From JACADW01 sp963747985 (GTDB lineage: Bacteria; Acidobacteriota; UBA6911): a DNA stretch of 64,000 nt. Made by a program: the position numbers and the translations under genes. The notes under the pieces were generated by a model, which saw nothing but the letters and a program-made list of their open reading frames with translations, ran no database searches and had not been told where the DNA came from. How positions within the stretch are numbered: the first letter of the stretch is position 1; each line of letters opens with the position of its first letter. The stretch covers positions 992,001 through 1,056,000 of the forward strand of contig CAVVHG010000006.1 in NCBI GenBank assembly GCA_963747985.1, read 5' to 3'. Shown one piece after another: positions 40,675 to 49,713 of this stretch.

Positions 40675-42606
40675 TCAGTGCGCCGTCATAGAGGGAGACC
40701 CGCAGCACCCGGACCCGGATCGCCCGTTACCGGGCACGGGCATTTCGAGGCTGTGGGCGGCAGTGGCCAGCGGGACTTCCTTGCCTTTTGCGAAGATTTC
40801 GTGCCTGCCTCGGGACTTGTGCCAATCGGCAAGCGTGGCGGTCCGGTGAGAATTCTCTACTATCTGCCGCCAGCCGACTCCCGTGTTGTAGGCACAGAAC
40901 GATATCTCGCCCTCCTGGGTGCCATAGGGAATCACGCACATCTCCGTACGACGGAAATCGTAGGTCCAGAGATCCTGGAACCACATCCCTTCGATGGCCA
41001 GAACGCGCCAGTCGTCGGATTCCGAACGGGTCTTCATCCTGTCGTTCCGGTCGCTGTCCGACCTCTCTGAGCTGGGCTTGAAGAGGTTGACGATCTGGGA
41101 AATGGGGAAACCCTTCGGCGCCTCGTCGGCCCTGAAGTTTCTGAGGATCGACAGGGCGAGCTGCGCAGCGGTGAGGGTCCGCCCCCGGGCCGTGTCGGTT
41201 ATCAGCGCCACGTCCCGGATGAACCGCTCGTAGTCGAAAAACTTGAAAAGCGGGGCCCACTGGTTCGTGCGCCGATTGGCGACCACAAGGCTGAAGATGC
41301 CGCAGCTCGGGTGGCAGTTGCAGGCGCTCCACCCCCAGGGCGCATCCGGGCCCTGGAGAATGTCCATCACGCTCGTGAAGGCCGAGTATGACGAAAGCGG
41401 GAACCAGTCACGCATGGGCTGCCAATCTACCCCGAGCTGTGAGCGCAGGTCTTCCACCATTTGCGACAGGGTGTATCGCTGTGCATACCGGGTCTCGTCG
41501 TCCACTTCCTCGTCGCGCCCTGTGAAAGAGACCGGCTGAAACGCGATCGTCTGCACCTTGTCGACGTTCTTGACGGCGAAATCGACGATCGCGCCGATGC
41601 CATCGTTGTTGATTCCGTTGACAATCGTGGTGACCAGGGTGGTCTTCATGCCCACCCGGGCCATGTTCTCGATGGCGCGGAGCTTCACATCCAGCAGGTT
41701 GCCGACACCGCGGTGCGCGTTCTTCTCGTTGGTGACTCCGTCAAACTGGAGATAGGCGCCATGCAGTCCGGCATCCCTGGCCTGGCGGGTGAACTCTTCG
41801 CTCTGGGCGAAGCGAATGCCGTTCGTGGCCGCGATGACGCGGTAAAATCCGATCTTCTTGGCGTAGGCGACGGCCTCGAGGAAATACGGCGACAGAGTCG
41901 GTTCGCCGCCGGAGAGCAGGACGATTATCTGCCGGCGCGGCTTGAAAGAAACGGCCTGGTCCAGGATTGCCTTGACATCCTGGAAACCCGGCTCATGAAC
42001 GTAGCCGACCTGGTTCGCATCCATGAAGCAGGGATTGCACATCATGTTGCAGCGGTTTGTCAGATCCACCGTCAGGACCGCACCGCGCCCGTATTTTATG
42101 GTGGAGGACCCGTGGCGGTGGACGGCCTCGTCCTCTGCAGTGCGGAAGTCGCGTCCGAAAAAGAGGGACTCGATCCGCCGGGTGAAGGCAGGATTCGTCG
42201 AGATGAGGTCCTCGAACGGGCCGTGTTTCTCGCAGACCTTGCGCATGAGAATGCGTCCGTCTTCTTCGATCAGCTGCGCCTTTATCTCCCCCGGGTGAGT
42301 GGCCCGCAGGAGCGACATGTCGGCCTCGCCGCTGATAATGGCGTTCCGAACCTCAGGAACGCAGCGGGGGCAGAGCGAATCGGTCATTCTTGGGAAACCC
42401 AGTTGCGGAGCGGAGCGCTCGCGGTTCTTGAGGATCCTTCCCGGTGCCCACTTCGGGCTGGGCAATTCGCCTTCAGGTAGCCGCGTGCTGACTGCCTGGA
42501 ATGCCCGCCATGTCCAGTCCGCGATCCGGGACACGACCGATGAACCGTGCCAGTTACCCAGCAGGCTCCTTCGACCTTCGTTCCGGAAGAATTGGTCTGT
42601 GTACAT
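40675..42606 (-). CDS. Radical SAM protein of the Tes/Mss (tetraether or membrane-spanning lipid synthase) family
   Basis: A 643-residue radical SAM enzyme. An N-terminal zinc-site-like domain has TDSLCPRC and, after EEDGRILM, KVCEKHGPFEDL. The radical SAM motif is CNMMCNPC (CX3CX2C, near residue 188), followed by LLSGGEPTLSPYFLEA. CNCHPSCG (near 440) and CVIPYGTQEGEISFCAYNTG near the C terminus are likely ligands for further Fe-S clusters. This layout matches the MJ0619/Tes family; Tes joins lipid tails in archaea and the related Mss acts on bacterial fatty acyl chains. The first 70 residues resemble those of acidobacterial relatives, so the long start is kept. Function is inference. Confidence 0.8.
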   Translation of the reverse strand: MYTDQFFRNEGRRSLLGNWHGSSVVSRIADWTWRAFQAVSTRLPEGELPSPKWAPGRILKNRERSAPQLGFPRMTDSLCPRCVPEVRNAIISGEADMSLLRATHPGEIKAQLIEEDGRILMRKVCEKHGPFEDLISTNPAFTRRIESLFFGRDFRTAEDEAVHRHGSSTIKYGRGAVLTVDLTNRCNMMCNPCFMDANQVGYVHEPGFQDVKAILDQAVSFKPRRQIIVLLSGGEPTLSPYFLEAVAYAKKIGFYRVIAATNGIRFAQSEEFTRQARDAGLHGAYLQFDGVTNEKNAHRGVGNLLDVKLRAIENMARVGMKTTLVTTIVNGINNDGIGAIVDFAVKNVDKVQTIAFQPVSFTGRDEEVDDETRYAQRYTLSQMVEDLRSQLGVDWQPMRDWFPLSSYSAFTSVMDILQGPDAPWGWSACNCHPSCGIFSLVVANRRTNQWAPLFKFFDYERFIRDVALITDTARGRTLTAAQLALSILRNFRADEAPKGFPISQIVNLFKPSSERSDSDRNDRMKTRSESDDWRVLAIEGMWFQDLWTYDFRRTEMCVIPYGTQEGEISFCAYNTGVGWRQIVENSHRTATLADWHKSRGRHEIFAKGKEVPLATAAHSLEMPVPGNGRSGSGCCGSPSMTAH

Positions 42607-42761
42607 TCAGGTTCTGTCCTCCCTTGCCTGATCCTCGCCCTGACGGGGAGCTGGAACACAGAATGGCCCCGACGATTCTCAGGCCCCCGCAGTCGCAATC
42701 CACCCGCAAATCAATCCAAGCACAAGATTTTACAGCGCGCGGTGAATCCAGTACAGATGCT

Positions 42762-43301
42762 TCATCCGAATAATTTCAGAACCAGGATCGCCTCGGCCAG
42801 CACCAGGCCCATCAAGGTGCGGTGTTCCCGGTTCTTCAAGACTCGTGACCAGAGGAAATTCGAGGAGTTTTCGACAGCGTGACGGAAGGCGGGGAAGAAC
42901 AGCGGGACAGTGCGCGAGTAAGCGACAAAGGCCTCCCCGTGTCCCTGAAGAAGTTCCTGCTCCTCGGCTTTCATTACCGGATAGTAGAAACCGACGAAGA
43001 ACAGGCCGAAGGGGATGAGCAGCCAGTAACCCTGGCCTGCCAACAAGATACCGAGAGCCATGAGAAGTGACCCCAGGTACAGGGGATTCCTGGTAAGCGC
43101 ATAGGGCCCACACCGGGCGAGGGTCCTGCCCTTGTCAATGTGACCTGCCGCCCAAACCCGGATCAAGGCGCCCGCAAGGGTGACAATCCCGCCGATCCAG
43201 AGAGAACGCAGCGAGGGGTGCATGAGCACAAGGAAGATAACTCCGAGCAGTGTTCCCACGGGAACACGGAGCCGCTGCGCTATCTTTCCCCAGGAATCCA
43301 T
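42762..43301 (-). CDS. Isoprenylcysteine carboxylmethyltransferase (ICMT/PEMT)-like membrane protein
   Basis: A 179-residue membrane protein with four to five helices. The segment RCGPYALTRNPLYLGSLLMALG and the later EEQELLQGHGEAFVAYSRTVP carry the SAM-binding pattern of the ICMT/phospholipid methyltransferase family. The start at 43301 is chosen because it lies just after the preceding stop at 43306; the open frame extends to 43355. Bacterial members methylate diverse lipids or small molecules. It lies directly upstream of the Tes-like radical SAM gene on the same strand. Confidence 0.8.
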   Translation of the reverse strand: MDSWGKIAQRLRVPVGTLLGVIFLVLMHPSLRSLWIGGIVTLAGALIRVWAAGHIDKGRTLARCGPYALTRNPLYLGSLLMALGILLAGQGYWLLIPFGLFFVGFYYPVMKAEEQELLQGHGEAFVAYSRTVPLFFPAFRHAVENSSNFLWSRVLKNREHRTLMGLVLAEAILVLKLFG

Positions 43302-43305
43302 AGGC

Positions 43306-45333
43306 TCAGTCCGGTTGTTTCGTTTCCTGATCCTTGGCGCCCCGCTGCTGGACAAACGGAGCCGAGAGGTATTTCTTGGCTTCTTCCTGCGCGCCGAACG
43401 TGTCGTCCTTGGTATTGAGTGCCTTGTTGTACTCGGCCATGGCCCGCTGCCTCTGACCCAGGATATCGTAGATCTTCCCTATATAGATGTAGGCCCACAC
43501 TTCAATCCATTTGGGGTCTTTGTCGCCATTGAGCGCGTCGCGGAAGGAGTTCGCGGCCGACTGCAGGTTTGCCTGGTCATAGAAGACCTCGGCCAGCCGG
43601 AAGTGAGCCAGCGACTTCCTCGGGTTGATCTTAAGGGCGTTTTCGTAGGCCCGGATGGCCTCAACATACTGCCCCCTGGCTTTGAGGTCGTTGCCCAGGG
43701 ACAACTGGACCGCCAGCTGCAGCTCCTTGGAGTCGCGGAGGATCTTGTAGCCCGGATCCGTAACCACCTTCTTGGGCATGCTGAACGTGGCCACGTCGAA
43801 GGACGTGGACTTGCCGCTCAGCTCTATGCTCGACGTGACGGATTTGTCCACAGTCTGCACCTCGATTTCCACCGGCATGCGAAACAGGTCACGATCCTGC
43901 TTGACGGTGCCGGAGACCCTGAACCCTCCTGCACTCTTGTAGACAACATAGTCCGTCTGGAGGTTGGGGACTCCGATGTTGTCGAGCCACTCGCCGAAAA
44001 ACCACCCGAGTTCCTTGCCGTAGAGATCCTCCGCAATCTTCTGAAATCCGGTAGTCGTTCCTCCCTTCCCGCCGTACTCATGAGCATAGCGTCGCAACAG
44101 CTCGCCGAACTTGTTGTCACCCAGCATGCTGCGCAACATGTTGAGCACCCACGCGCCCTTTCCTGATACAACGGACTCGTAGGGTTCTGTCTGGTACCCC
44201 AGGGAGAATCCGCCACGAACCGGGCTCCGGTTCTCAAACCGAAGTGCGAGTACTGCGAGTTCCTCCATTTCGTTGCGGAATCCTTCGGTGCCTCCGATTT
44301 CGCCCCCATACAGCGCAGTGGAGAAGTAGTCCAGTCCGCCAACCAGCCACAGATCCTCGGCGTTCTGCACACCGACCGTATCACCCCACCATTGGTTCGC
44401 AGCGCGGCGCGCGAGCTGCCTGACAGCCGGGCGTTCCAGGGCCAGCTCACCGCGAGTGATGAAAATAGTCCCCAGGGTGCCCGGGTGCACCGACAGGCGG
44501 TCATCCACCTCGACGAGCCTGTAAGCCTCTCCGGCAGCCGAGGGGCCGAAAGCCTTCCCGAAATACTCGAGCATCCGCCCGAGGGCCTCGGCGCTCCTCT
44601 GAATCGAACCGAGTGACTTTTCGGACGCGAAACAATCGATTGTGACGCCGCCGACCTTGAACTGCTTCTCGAAATACTGCCCCGCCACAATCACATTGGG
44701 CAGGATGGGATGGTCGGTGGTCCAGGTGAAGGTTTCGGTGATTCCCCTGGTGATCACGGGCAGCTGTTTCCCTGCGCCGATGACCGTGGTTCCCAGAGGC
44801 ACCGTCGCCTCGATGGTAGCGGGCGAACGGGAGGAGAGAAACTTGCCGATGGGAAACCACTTGGAGGAGTAAAGCAGGTAGCTGCCGTCGGGGCCGATGT
44901 ACGCGCTGGTTTCGTCGCGAGTGTAGAAGCGACTGTAGCGATCGCGATCAAAACCCCCGGTGCACTCCACCCTGATGGTCAGGCTCTTCCCCGCCTGCAG
45001 GGGTCTGGGAAAACGCACCGCAAGCTGGCCCGGACCGGCTTCGTCCTGGCCGAATTCCAGCTCCACCCCGGACGGGTCGAGCACCTTCTGGACGGATACA
45101 TTCTCGGATAGCTCGAAGACCGCAACCGCGGTCTCCTCGAGGGGTCTGAAGCTGATCGCGACGGTCGCGGCGAGCTCATGAGCGTCAGGATTCAGCGTCA
45201 CCTTGGTAACGTACTTCTCCACGTCGAGCCTTGGAACGGCGGAAGGCTGTCTCTTTGCCTGGGGTAATGCGGATGTTGCGCCTGACAATAGAAACAGGCA
45301 TCCGACAATCCAACCGGCGTGTGCTCTCCTCAT
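43306..45333 (-). CDS. M1-aminopeptidase-like exported protein lacking the zinc site, with C-terminal TPRs
   Basis: A 675-residue protein with a signal peptide (MRRAHAGWIVGCLFLLSGATS). Start ATG 45333 has GAGG seven to eight bases upstream. Residues about 30-480 follow the M1 peptidase order, but where active enzymes have HELAHQWWG there is RRAANQWWG, and NEG is replaced by VGG in LWLVGGLDYF. All three zinc ligands are therefore missing. Residues about 560-650 hold TPR repeats (YVEAIRAYENALKINP, AMAEYNKALNT). It is likely a periplasmic binding or scaffold protein. It lies between lpxB and the ICMT-like gene, with gaps of 4-7 bp. Confidence 0.85.
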   Translation of the reverse strand: MRRAHAGWIVGCLFLLSGATSALPQAKRQPSAVPRLDVEKYVTKVTLNPDAHELAATVAISFRPLEETAVAVFELSENVSVQKVLDPSGVELEFGQDEAGPGQLAVRFPRPLQAGKSLTIRVECTGGFDRDRYSRFYTRDETSAYIGPDGSYLLYSSKWFPIGKFLSSRSPATIEATVPLGTTVIGAGKQLPVITRGITETFTWTTDHPILPNVIVAGQYFEKQFKVGGVTIDCFASEKSLGSIQRSAEALGRMLEYFGKAFGPSAAGEAYRLVEVDDRLSVHPGTLGTIFITRGELALERPAVRQLARRAANQWWGDTVGVQNAEDLWLVGGLDYFSTALYGGEIGGTEGFRNEMEELAVLALRFENRSPVRGGFSLGYQTEPYESVVSGKGAWVLNMLRSMLGDNKFGELLRRYAHEYGGKGGTTTGFQKIAEDLYGKELGWFFGEWLDNIGVPNLQTDYVVYKSAGGFRVSGTVKQDRDLFRMPVEIEVQTVDKSVTSSIELSGKSTSFDVATFSMPKKVVTDPGYKILRDSKELQLAVQLSLGNDLKARGQYVEAIRAYENALKINPRKSLAHFRLAEVFYDQANLQSAANSFRDALNGDKDPKWIEVWAYIYIGKIYDILGQRQRAMAEYNKALNTKDDTFGAQEEAKKYLSAPFVQQRGAKDQETKQPD

Positions 45334-45340
45334 CGTTTCC

Positions 45341-46507
45341 TCACGCGCGCATGTATCCGTCAATCACTGCAGCCACAGCCTCAGAGGCACAGCGATGGCT
45401 GAGCTTCTGCTTGATCAGCCCCAATCGTTCCTTCATCCGCGCCAGCTTTTCAGGATTCTCCAGCAGCCCGATGGCGGTCTGAGCCAGGTTCTCGGGCGTG
45501 GCCTCACCCTGCAGCAGCTCAGGCACAACACCCTCATCGGCGATCAAGTTTACCAAGCCTTTGAACCGACTTCGAATCAGAATTCTTCCGACGCACCAGC
45601 TCACGGGCGAGATCCTGTAGGTCGTCAGGAACGGGGTACCGACCAGTGCTGCTTCCAGGGTGCTCGTTCCGCTCTTCACCATCGCGAAATCCGAGTTCGC
45701 GAGTATGTCACGGGAATCGTCTGCCAACACACGCAGGTGAGGCCTGGCGGACCCGGAAAACCTCGCCACGATTCTCTGCACATGGTCGGGGTCGATCGTG
45801 GGCGCGACGGAAACCAGGAACTGCAACGGCCGAAACGACAGCATCCCGGCCGCTGCGCCGAGAAGCACCGGCAGAATGTAATCCACTTCCCTGCGCCGGC
45901 TGCCCGGTAGCAGAGCCACGGTGGTGCGGTCCGGATCCAGGCCGCGCGCACCCAGGAACCGCTCCCGGTCGTAGATCGGGTGGAAATCCTCCAGGAGCGG
46001 ATGACCCACGAATTCGGCCGGCACCCCGTGCCGACGGTAGAATTCCGCCTCGAACGGGAGAATGACAAGCATCCTGTCGACAAAGGCCCGGACAGTTCGC
46101 ACCCGATATCGTCGCCATGCCCAGATCTGGGGACTGATGTAGTAGACCACAGGGACACCGGCGCGCTTCAGGCGCGCTGCCAGCCGCAGGTTGAATTCCG
46201 GGAAGTCCAGCAGAAGGGCCACCACCGGCCGACGCTCCGCTATTTCCCGCAACAAGGCTCGATACGTTTCCAGGTACTTCCGCAGGTGCGCAATCGCTTC
46301 CCGGGGGCCGATGCTCGCGAGGTCACGGATGTCCGATAACAGCTCGACTCCGGCCGCGCGCATCCTGTCCCCGCCCGTGCCGACAAATCGAAGTGCGGGA
46401 GCGCCGGCAGCGGCTTTCAGTTTCTCGACAACCCGAGCGGCGTAGCGGTCCGCCGACGCCTCCCCGGCGACGACCAGGATACTCGCCCGGCTGCGCTCTA
46501 AAGGCAC
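45341..46507 (-). CDS. lpxB: Lipid-A-disaccharide synthase
   Basis: A 388-residue GT19 glycosyltransferase that joins UDP-diacylglucosamine and lipid X. Characteristic segments are VVAGEASADRYAARV at the start, FVGTGGDRMRAAGVELL, LLLDFPEFNLRLA, YYISPQIWAWR, LLPGSRRREV and VKSGTSTLEAALVGTP. Length is normal. Together with lpxD it shows lipid A synthesis. It lies between mnmA (125 bp upstream) and the M1-like gene. Confidence 0.96.
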   Translation of the reverse strand: MPLERSRASILVVAGEASADRYAARVVEKLKAAAGAPALRFVGTGGDRMRAAGVELLSDIRDLASIGPREAIAHLRKYLETYRALLREIAERRPVVALLLDFPEFNLRLAARLKRAGVPVVYYISPQIWAWRRYRVRTVRAFVDRMLVILPFEAEFYRRHGVPAEFVGHPLLEDFHPIYDRERFLGARGLDPDRTTVALLPGSRRREVDYILPVLLGAAAGMLSFRPLQFLVSVAPTIDPDHVQRIVARFSGSARPHLRVLADDSRDILANSDFAMVKSGTSTLEAALVGTPFLTTYRISPVSWCVGRILIRSRFKGLVNLIADEGVVPELLQGEATPENLAQTAIGLLENPEKLARMKERLGLIKQKLSHRCASEAVAAVIDGYMRA

Positions 46508-46632
46508 ATGCGCTCCCAGCTCATGATGCAGGCCACGGATGCCACTGGCTCACCGATGAATCTCGGCCGGCTCTCACAAATCCGATCAGTCCGTGAAATC
46601 CGTGGCCGTCCTTCTCAGTATCGATTCCGACC

Positions 46633-47769
46633 TCAGTCACGGGCTATCCAACCTCCGCCCAAGACGCTGTCGTTCCGGTAAAACACGCACGCCTGGCCCG
46701 GAGTCACGGCAAACTGGGGCTCGTCGAAGCTGACCCTCACCGACCCGTCCTCGAGTGGCGATATCAGGGAGGGTGCCTCGGTATGCCGTGACCGGATTTT
46801 GACGCCAACCCGCAGCGGTTCCCTCAACGCTTCGATCGACACCCAGTTCGGCCTGACCACATGACAGTCACGCCGGGCGAGCTCCTCGCGTTCCCCGACG
46901 ATCACTCTTGCGCCCTCCGGGTCGAGGCCGATCACGTACAGAGGTCTGCGGTACGCTATGCCGAGTCCCCTGCGCTGCCCTATGGTGTATCGATGCACAC
47001 CCCCGTGAACCCCCAACACCTTCGCTGATGAGTCCACGATCTCCCCGCCTCGGGGCCTTCCACCACTGTCCCCTTTGCCTGCAATCTCGCCGCTGAAACG
47101 TTCGATAAAACCGGCGTAGTCACCATCCGGGACGAAGCAGGTTTCCTGGCTTTCGGGCTTATCCGCGACCCTGAGGCCGTGTCGCCTGGCGATCTCACGG
47201 ACCTCCGCTTTTCTCAGCTCTCCCAGGGGAAACATGGCGCGCGAAAGCTGTCCCTGGGTCAACTCGAAAAGGAAGTAGGACTGGTCTTTTTCGGGGTAGC
47301 ACGCACGCAGCAGCGTGTACCGGCCAGTCTGTTCGTCGCGCGCCACACGCGCATAGTGCCCGGTCGCGACCACGCTTGCGTGAACACCCTCCGCCAGCCT
47401 TATGAGCTGGTCGAACTTCATGTGCGAATTGCAGAGCACGCATGGGGAAGGCGTCAGGCCGTTGATGTAGTCCTCGATGAAGGGTTTGACAACCGTGCGT
47501 TCAAACTCGTCCTGGAAGTTGACGACGTAGAACGGTATACCGGCCCGTGAGGCGACCGCGCGCGCATCATGGATGTCATCGATCGAGCAGCAGCGGCCCG
47601 CACCAGAGGCACCCTCGACGGACCGGCCGCGCCGCTGGTCCCAGAGCTGCATCGAGAATCCGACGACATCGTACTCGCGTTCCTTCAGCATGACAGCCAC
47701 GGTGGAGCTGTCGACTCCGCCGCTCATTGCTACCGCGATCCGCTCTCCTGCCATCATGCTGTCGCTCAA
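46633..47769 (-). CDS. mnmA: tRNA-specific 2-thiouridylase MnmA
   Basis: A 378-residue enzyme that thiolates U34 of tRNA Lys, Glu and Gln. The PP-loop is AMSGGVDSSTVA near the N terminus. The catalytic Cys lie in PCVLCN (about residue 112) and QETCFVPDGDY (about residue 210). The C-terminal beta-barrel with CVFYRNDSVLGGGWI is complete. Start TTG 47769 overlaps the preceding stop; ATG 47757 or 47754 are alternatives. Confidence 0.95.
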   Translation of the reverse strand: MSDSMMAGERIAVAMSGGVDSSTVAVMLKEREYDVVGFSMQLWDQRRGRSVEGASGAGRCCSIDDIHDARAVASRAGIPFYVVNFQDEFERTVVKPFIEDYINGLTPSPCVLCNSHMKFDQLIRLAEGVHASVVATGHYARVARDEQTGRYTLLRACYPEKDQSYFLFELTQGQLSRAMFPLGELRKAEVREIARRHGLRVADKPESQETCFVPDGDYAGFIERFSGEIAGKGDSGGRPRGGEIVDSSAKVLGVHGGVHRYTIGQRRGLGIAYRRPLYVIGLDPEGARVIVGEREELARRDCHVVRPNWVSIEALREPLRVGVKIRSRHTEAPSLISPLEDGSVRVSFDEPQFAVTPGQACVFYRNDSVLGGGWIARD

Positions 47770-48635
47770 AGCGGCATCCAGAGAATTGACGCCCCGCCCA
47801 GCCGTATATCCTTCAAGGTAGGTCGAACAAGGTATTCGTCCAGGTTTTCCGCCATCTCCGTGTATTCGCTCGCGAGACGGCGGATTGCGTCACGCGCCTC
47901 GCTCTCGATTGACGCCAGCCGCTGTTCGAGCGTGCCGTCGGCCGTCCCTGAAAACATGGGATCTCCACCCGAAGGCTCAGCCGTCAATTCGGCCGTGACA
48001 AACAGCTCCTCGACCCGCTCTGCCATCCCATGAATGCGGTTTCTCGCCTCTGCAGAGACTCTCTCCTCCGCAAAACCCCGGTAGCTGTCGGCCTTCAGGT
48101 ACTTGATCTTCACTCGCTCGAGCTTGCGGTCACACAATTCCCTGATGCTGTCGAGCTCGGCGCGGAAGGGCCGGGCAAGCATCTCGAGGCAGCGCGCCGT
48201 GAAATCGTCCTTCGGCTCGCCCGGCAGCGAATAGAACCTCAGGTACGGGTTGCGGTATATGCGCACCTCAAAATGCCGGAGAAGGTAGCGCAGAAACTGG
48301 CTTTCAATCCATCGCAGGTGGGCGGCGTCTACGTGGGGAGGCAGAGGCTGCAGTGCCGTCGAGGCAGGGAGGCCGCCCGCGACGGACGAGGGATCGATAT
48401 CCCGCACCATGTCTTCAGTCCAAAGCGCATCCCCCTCGAACTGGATGATCTCCAGGGCCCGGGCTACGCTGAGGCTTTCCCGGAAACCGGACCGAACATC
48501 CGCGAGGTCGATCTTTGCCTCGATATAGAAGAAAGGAGCGAATCCGCCTACGGCAGCTCCCGGTTCAGGTTTCAGATGGAAGTGCCGGATCGGGGTGGTG
48601 GAAACCGGGTTCGGAACGGGCGTACTCTGACTCAA
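47766..48635 (-). CDS. Hypothetical protein resembling the C-terminal region of HerA/DUF87-type ATPases
   Basis: A 289-residue soluble, helix-rich protein starting at TTG 48635 after GACAGGT. The central part, FEVRIYRNPYLRFYSLPGE followed by DDFTARCLEMLA, resembles the C-terminal part of bacterial HerA-like (DUF87) ATP-binding proteins as I remember them. No Walker motifs occur, and no ATPase domain is found upstream (48636-48843). It may be a stand-alone adaptor or a remnant. Overlap with mnmA indicates translational coupling. Family assignment is tentative. Confidence 0.55.
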   Translation of the reverse strand: MSQSTPVPNPVSTTPIRHFHLKPEPGAAVGGFAPFFYIEAKIDLADVRSGFRESLSVARALEIIQFEGDALWTEDMVRDIDPSSVAGGLPASTALQPLPPHVDAAHLRWIESQFLRYLLRHFEVRIYRNPYLRFYSLPGEPKDDFTARCLEMLARPFRAELDSIRELCDRKLERVKIKYLKADSYRGFAEERVSAEARNRIHGMAERVEELFVTAELTAEPSGGDPMFSGTADGTLEQRLASIESEARDAIRRLASEYTEMAENLDEYLVRPTLKDIRLGGASILWMPL

Positions 48636-48843
48636 GGATATTACCTGTCGCTACAATTATGGGAACAGATTCTAGCACGACAGAATCGAGAAAAACCATG
48701 CTTTCACAAAAGGATGCGGGAGGCCTGGACGGCGTTATTGCGGCGGAGCCGGCGCTGACCGCCCCGATTTCCAGCCGAGGGCTGGCGGCCGAAGTCAGCA
48801 GACGATCACCGGCAGTCTCGGCACAGGGCAGCCGGCATGGAGG

Positions 48844-49476
48844 CTATTGGATGGTCGCGGTCGCGAGGCCTTTGCTTCTGAGCCGGCTGAAGATGCTCTT
48901 GAACTCCTGCCTGCCGTAGAAGAGACGAGACTTGACCGTGCCTGCCGGGCAGCGGATTATTCTGGCAATCTCCTGAATGGTGTGGCCCTGCATGTCGTGG
49001 AGTCGAACAACTTCTCCCTGTTTTGGGGACATCCTGTCAAAGGTAGCTGCGACCAGGTCACGTAGCTCTTCCGAGGCGGTATGCTCCAGCGGGTCTGTCT
49101 CCGGCGTGGGCATGGCCGGCAGTTCACGTGCGGTCTCATCCTCCAGGTCGACAAAATGCCGGTGCTTGGCCTTGCGGAGGATTCCCAGGCAGACGTTAAC
49201 AGTGATCCGGCTCACCCATGTGGAGACCTTCGAATCGCCTCGAAAGCTCGAGAGCCCGCGGTAGACGTTTATGAGCGTTTCCTGAAGGGCGTCTTCGGCG
49301 GAGCTTTCCTCCCCGAGGATGCGGTAAGCCGTGTTAAGGATCCTGCGCGTATATCGGGATAGGAACTGGTCATAGGCTCCGGGATCGTTCGTCCTGCATC
49401 GATTGAGGAGCGCCAGACCGGACTCCTCTCCTCCATCCCACTGCGGCCTTCCTATCTGCATGGGTCCCTCCGACAT
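48844..49476 (-). CDS. ECF-type RNA polymerase sigma factor (RpoE-like)
   Basis: A 210-residue sigma-70 family factor. Region 2 has YDQFLSRYTRRILNTAYRIL, then SAEDALQETLINVYRGLSSF and STWVSRITVNVCL. Region 4 has MSPKQGEVVRLHDMQG, then HTIQEIARIIRCPAGTVKSRL. Start ATG 49476 is chosen for GAGGAG eight to nine bases upstream; the frame is open to 49650. No anti-sigma factor gene lies next to it. Unusually for an ECF gene, the upstream region has a strong sigma-54 promoter (49518-49536), directly behind an NtrC-type regulator gene. Confidence 0.92.
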   Translation of the reverse strand: MSEGPMQIGRPQWDGGEESGLALLNRCRTNDPGAYDQFLSRYTRRILNTAYRILGEESSAEDALQETLINVYRGLSSFRGDSKVSTWVSRITVNVCLGILRKAKHRHFVDLEDETARELPAMPTPETDPLEHTASEELRDLVAATFDRMSPKQGEVVRLHDMQGHTIQEIARIIRCPAGTVKSRLFYGRQEFKSIFSRLRSKGLATATIQ

Positions 49477-49517
49477 GATTGGCTCCTCATTCATCCCCTT
49501 GCTCACACCCACCAATA

Positions 49518-49536
49518 ATGCACTTTTGGTGCCAAA
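49518..49536 (-). promoter_or_regulatory. Sigma-54 (RpoN) promoter of the ECF sigma gene
   Basis: Minus strand TTGGCACCAAAAGTGCATT has GG and GC separated by exactly 10 bases and fits the -24/-12 consensus TTGGCACGNNNNTTGCWT at nearly all conserved positions. Transcription would start near 49508, about 32 bases before ATG 49476. Confidence 0.7.
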
Positions 49537-49616
49537 GAAGTTGACATGGCGATATCTATGTAAGCTGTTGTAAAAAAATGAGATATTGACAATAGCCCAC
49601 AGAGCTAGAAAACTTC

Positions 49617-49635
49617 CTAAACGTCCAATGTTTAG
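49617..49635. promoter_or_regulatory. Inverted repeat, candidate enhancer site for the NtrC-type regulator
   Basis: CTAAAC-N7-GTTTAG, perfect 6-bp arms in an AT-rich stretch, about 105 bp upstream of the -12 element. This is the usual distance for an upstream activator site. A shorter palindrome CTAATGGTTAG lies at 49689-49699. Confidence 0.45.
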
Positions 49636-49713
49636 ACAATTCTCTCTCATATTTCCATTAAGTCTTTGCTTTCAACAGGATAATCTGTCTAATGGTTAGC
49701 AGGCGGATGGGAA

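Noticed and set aside
41461..42480. 339-codon plus-strand frame opposite the radical SAM gene
   Set aside because: Antisense shadow; the radical SAM frame carries all cluster motifs.
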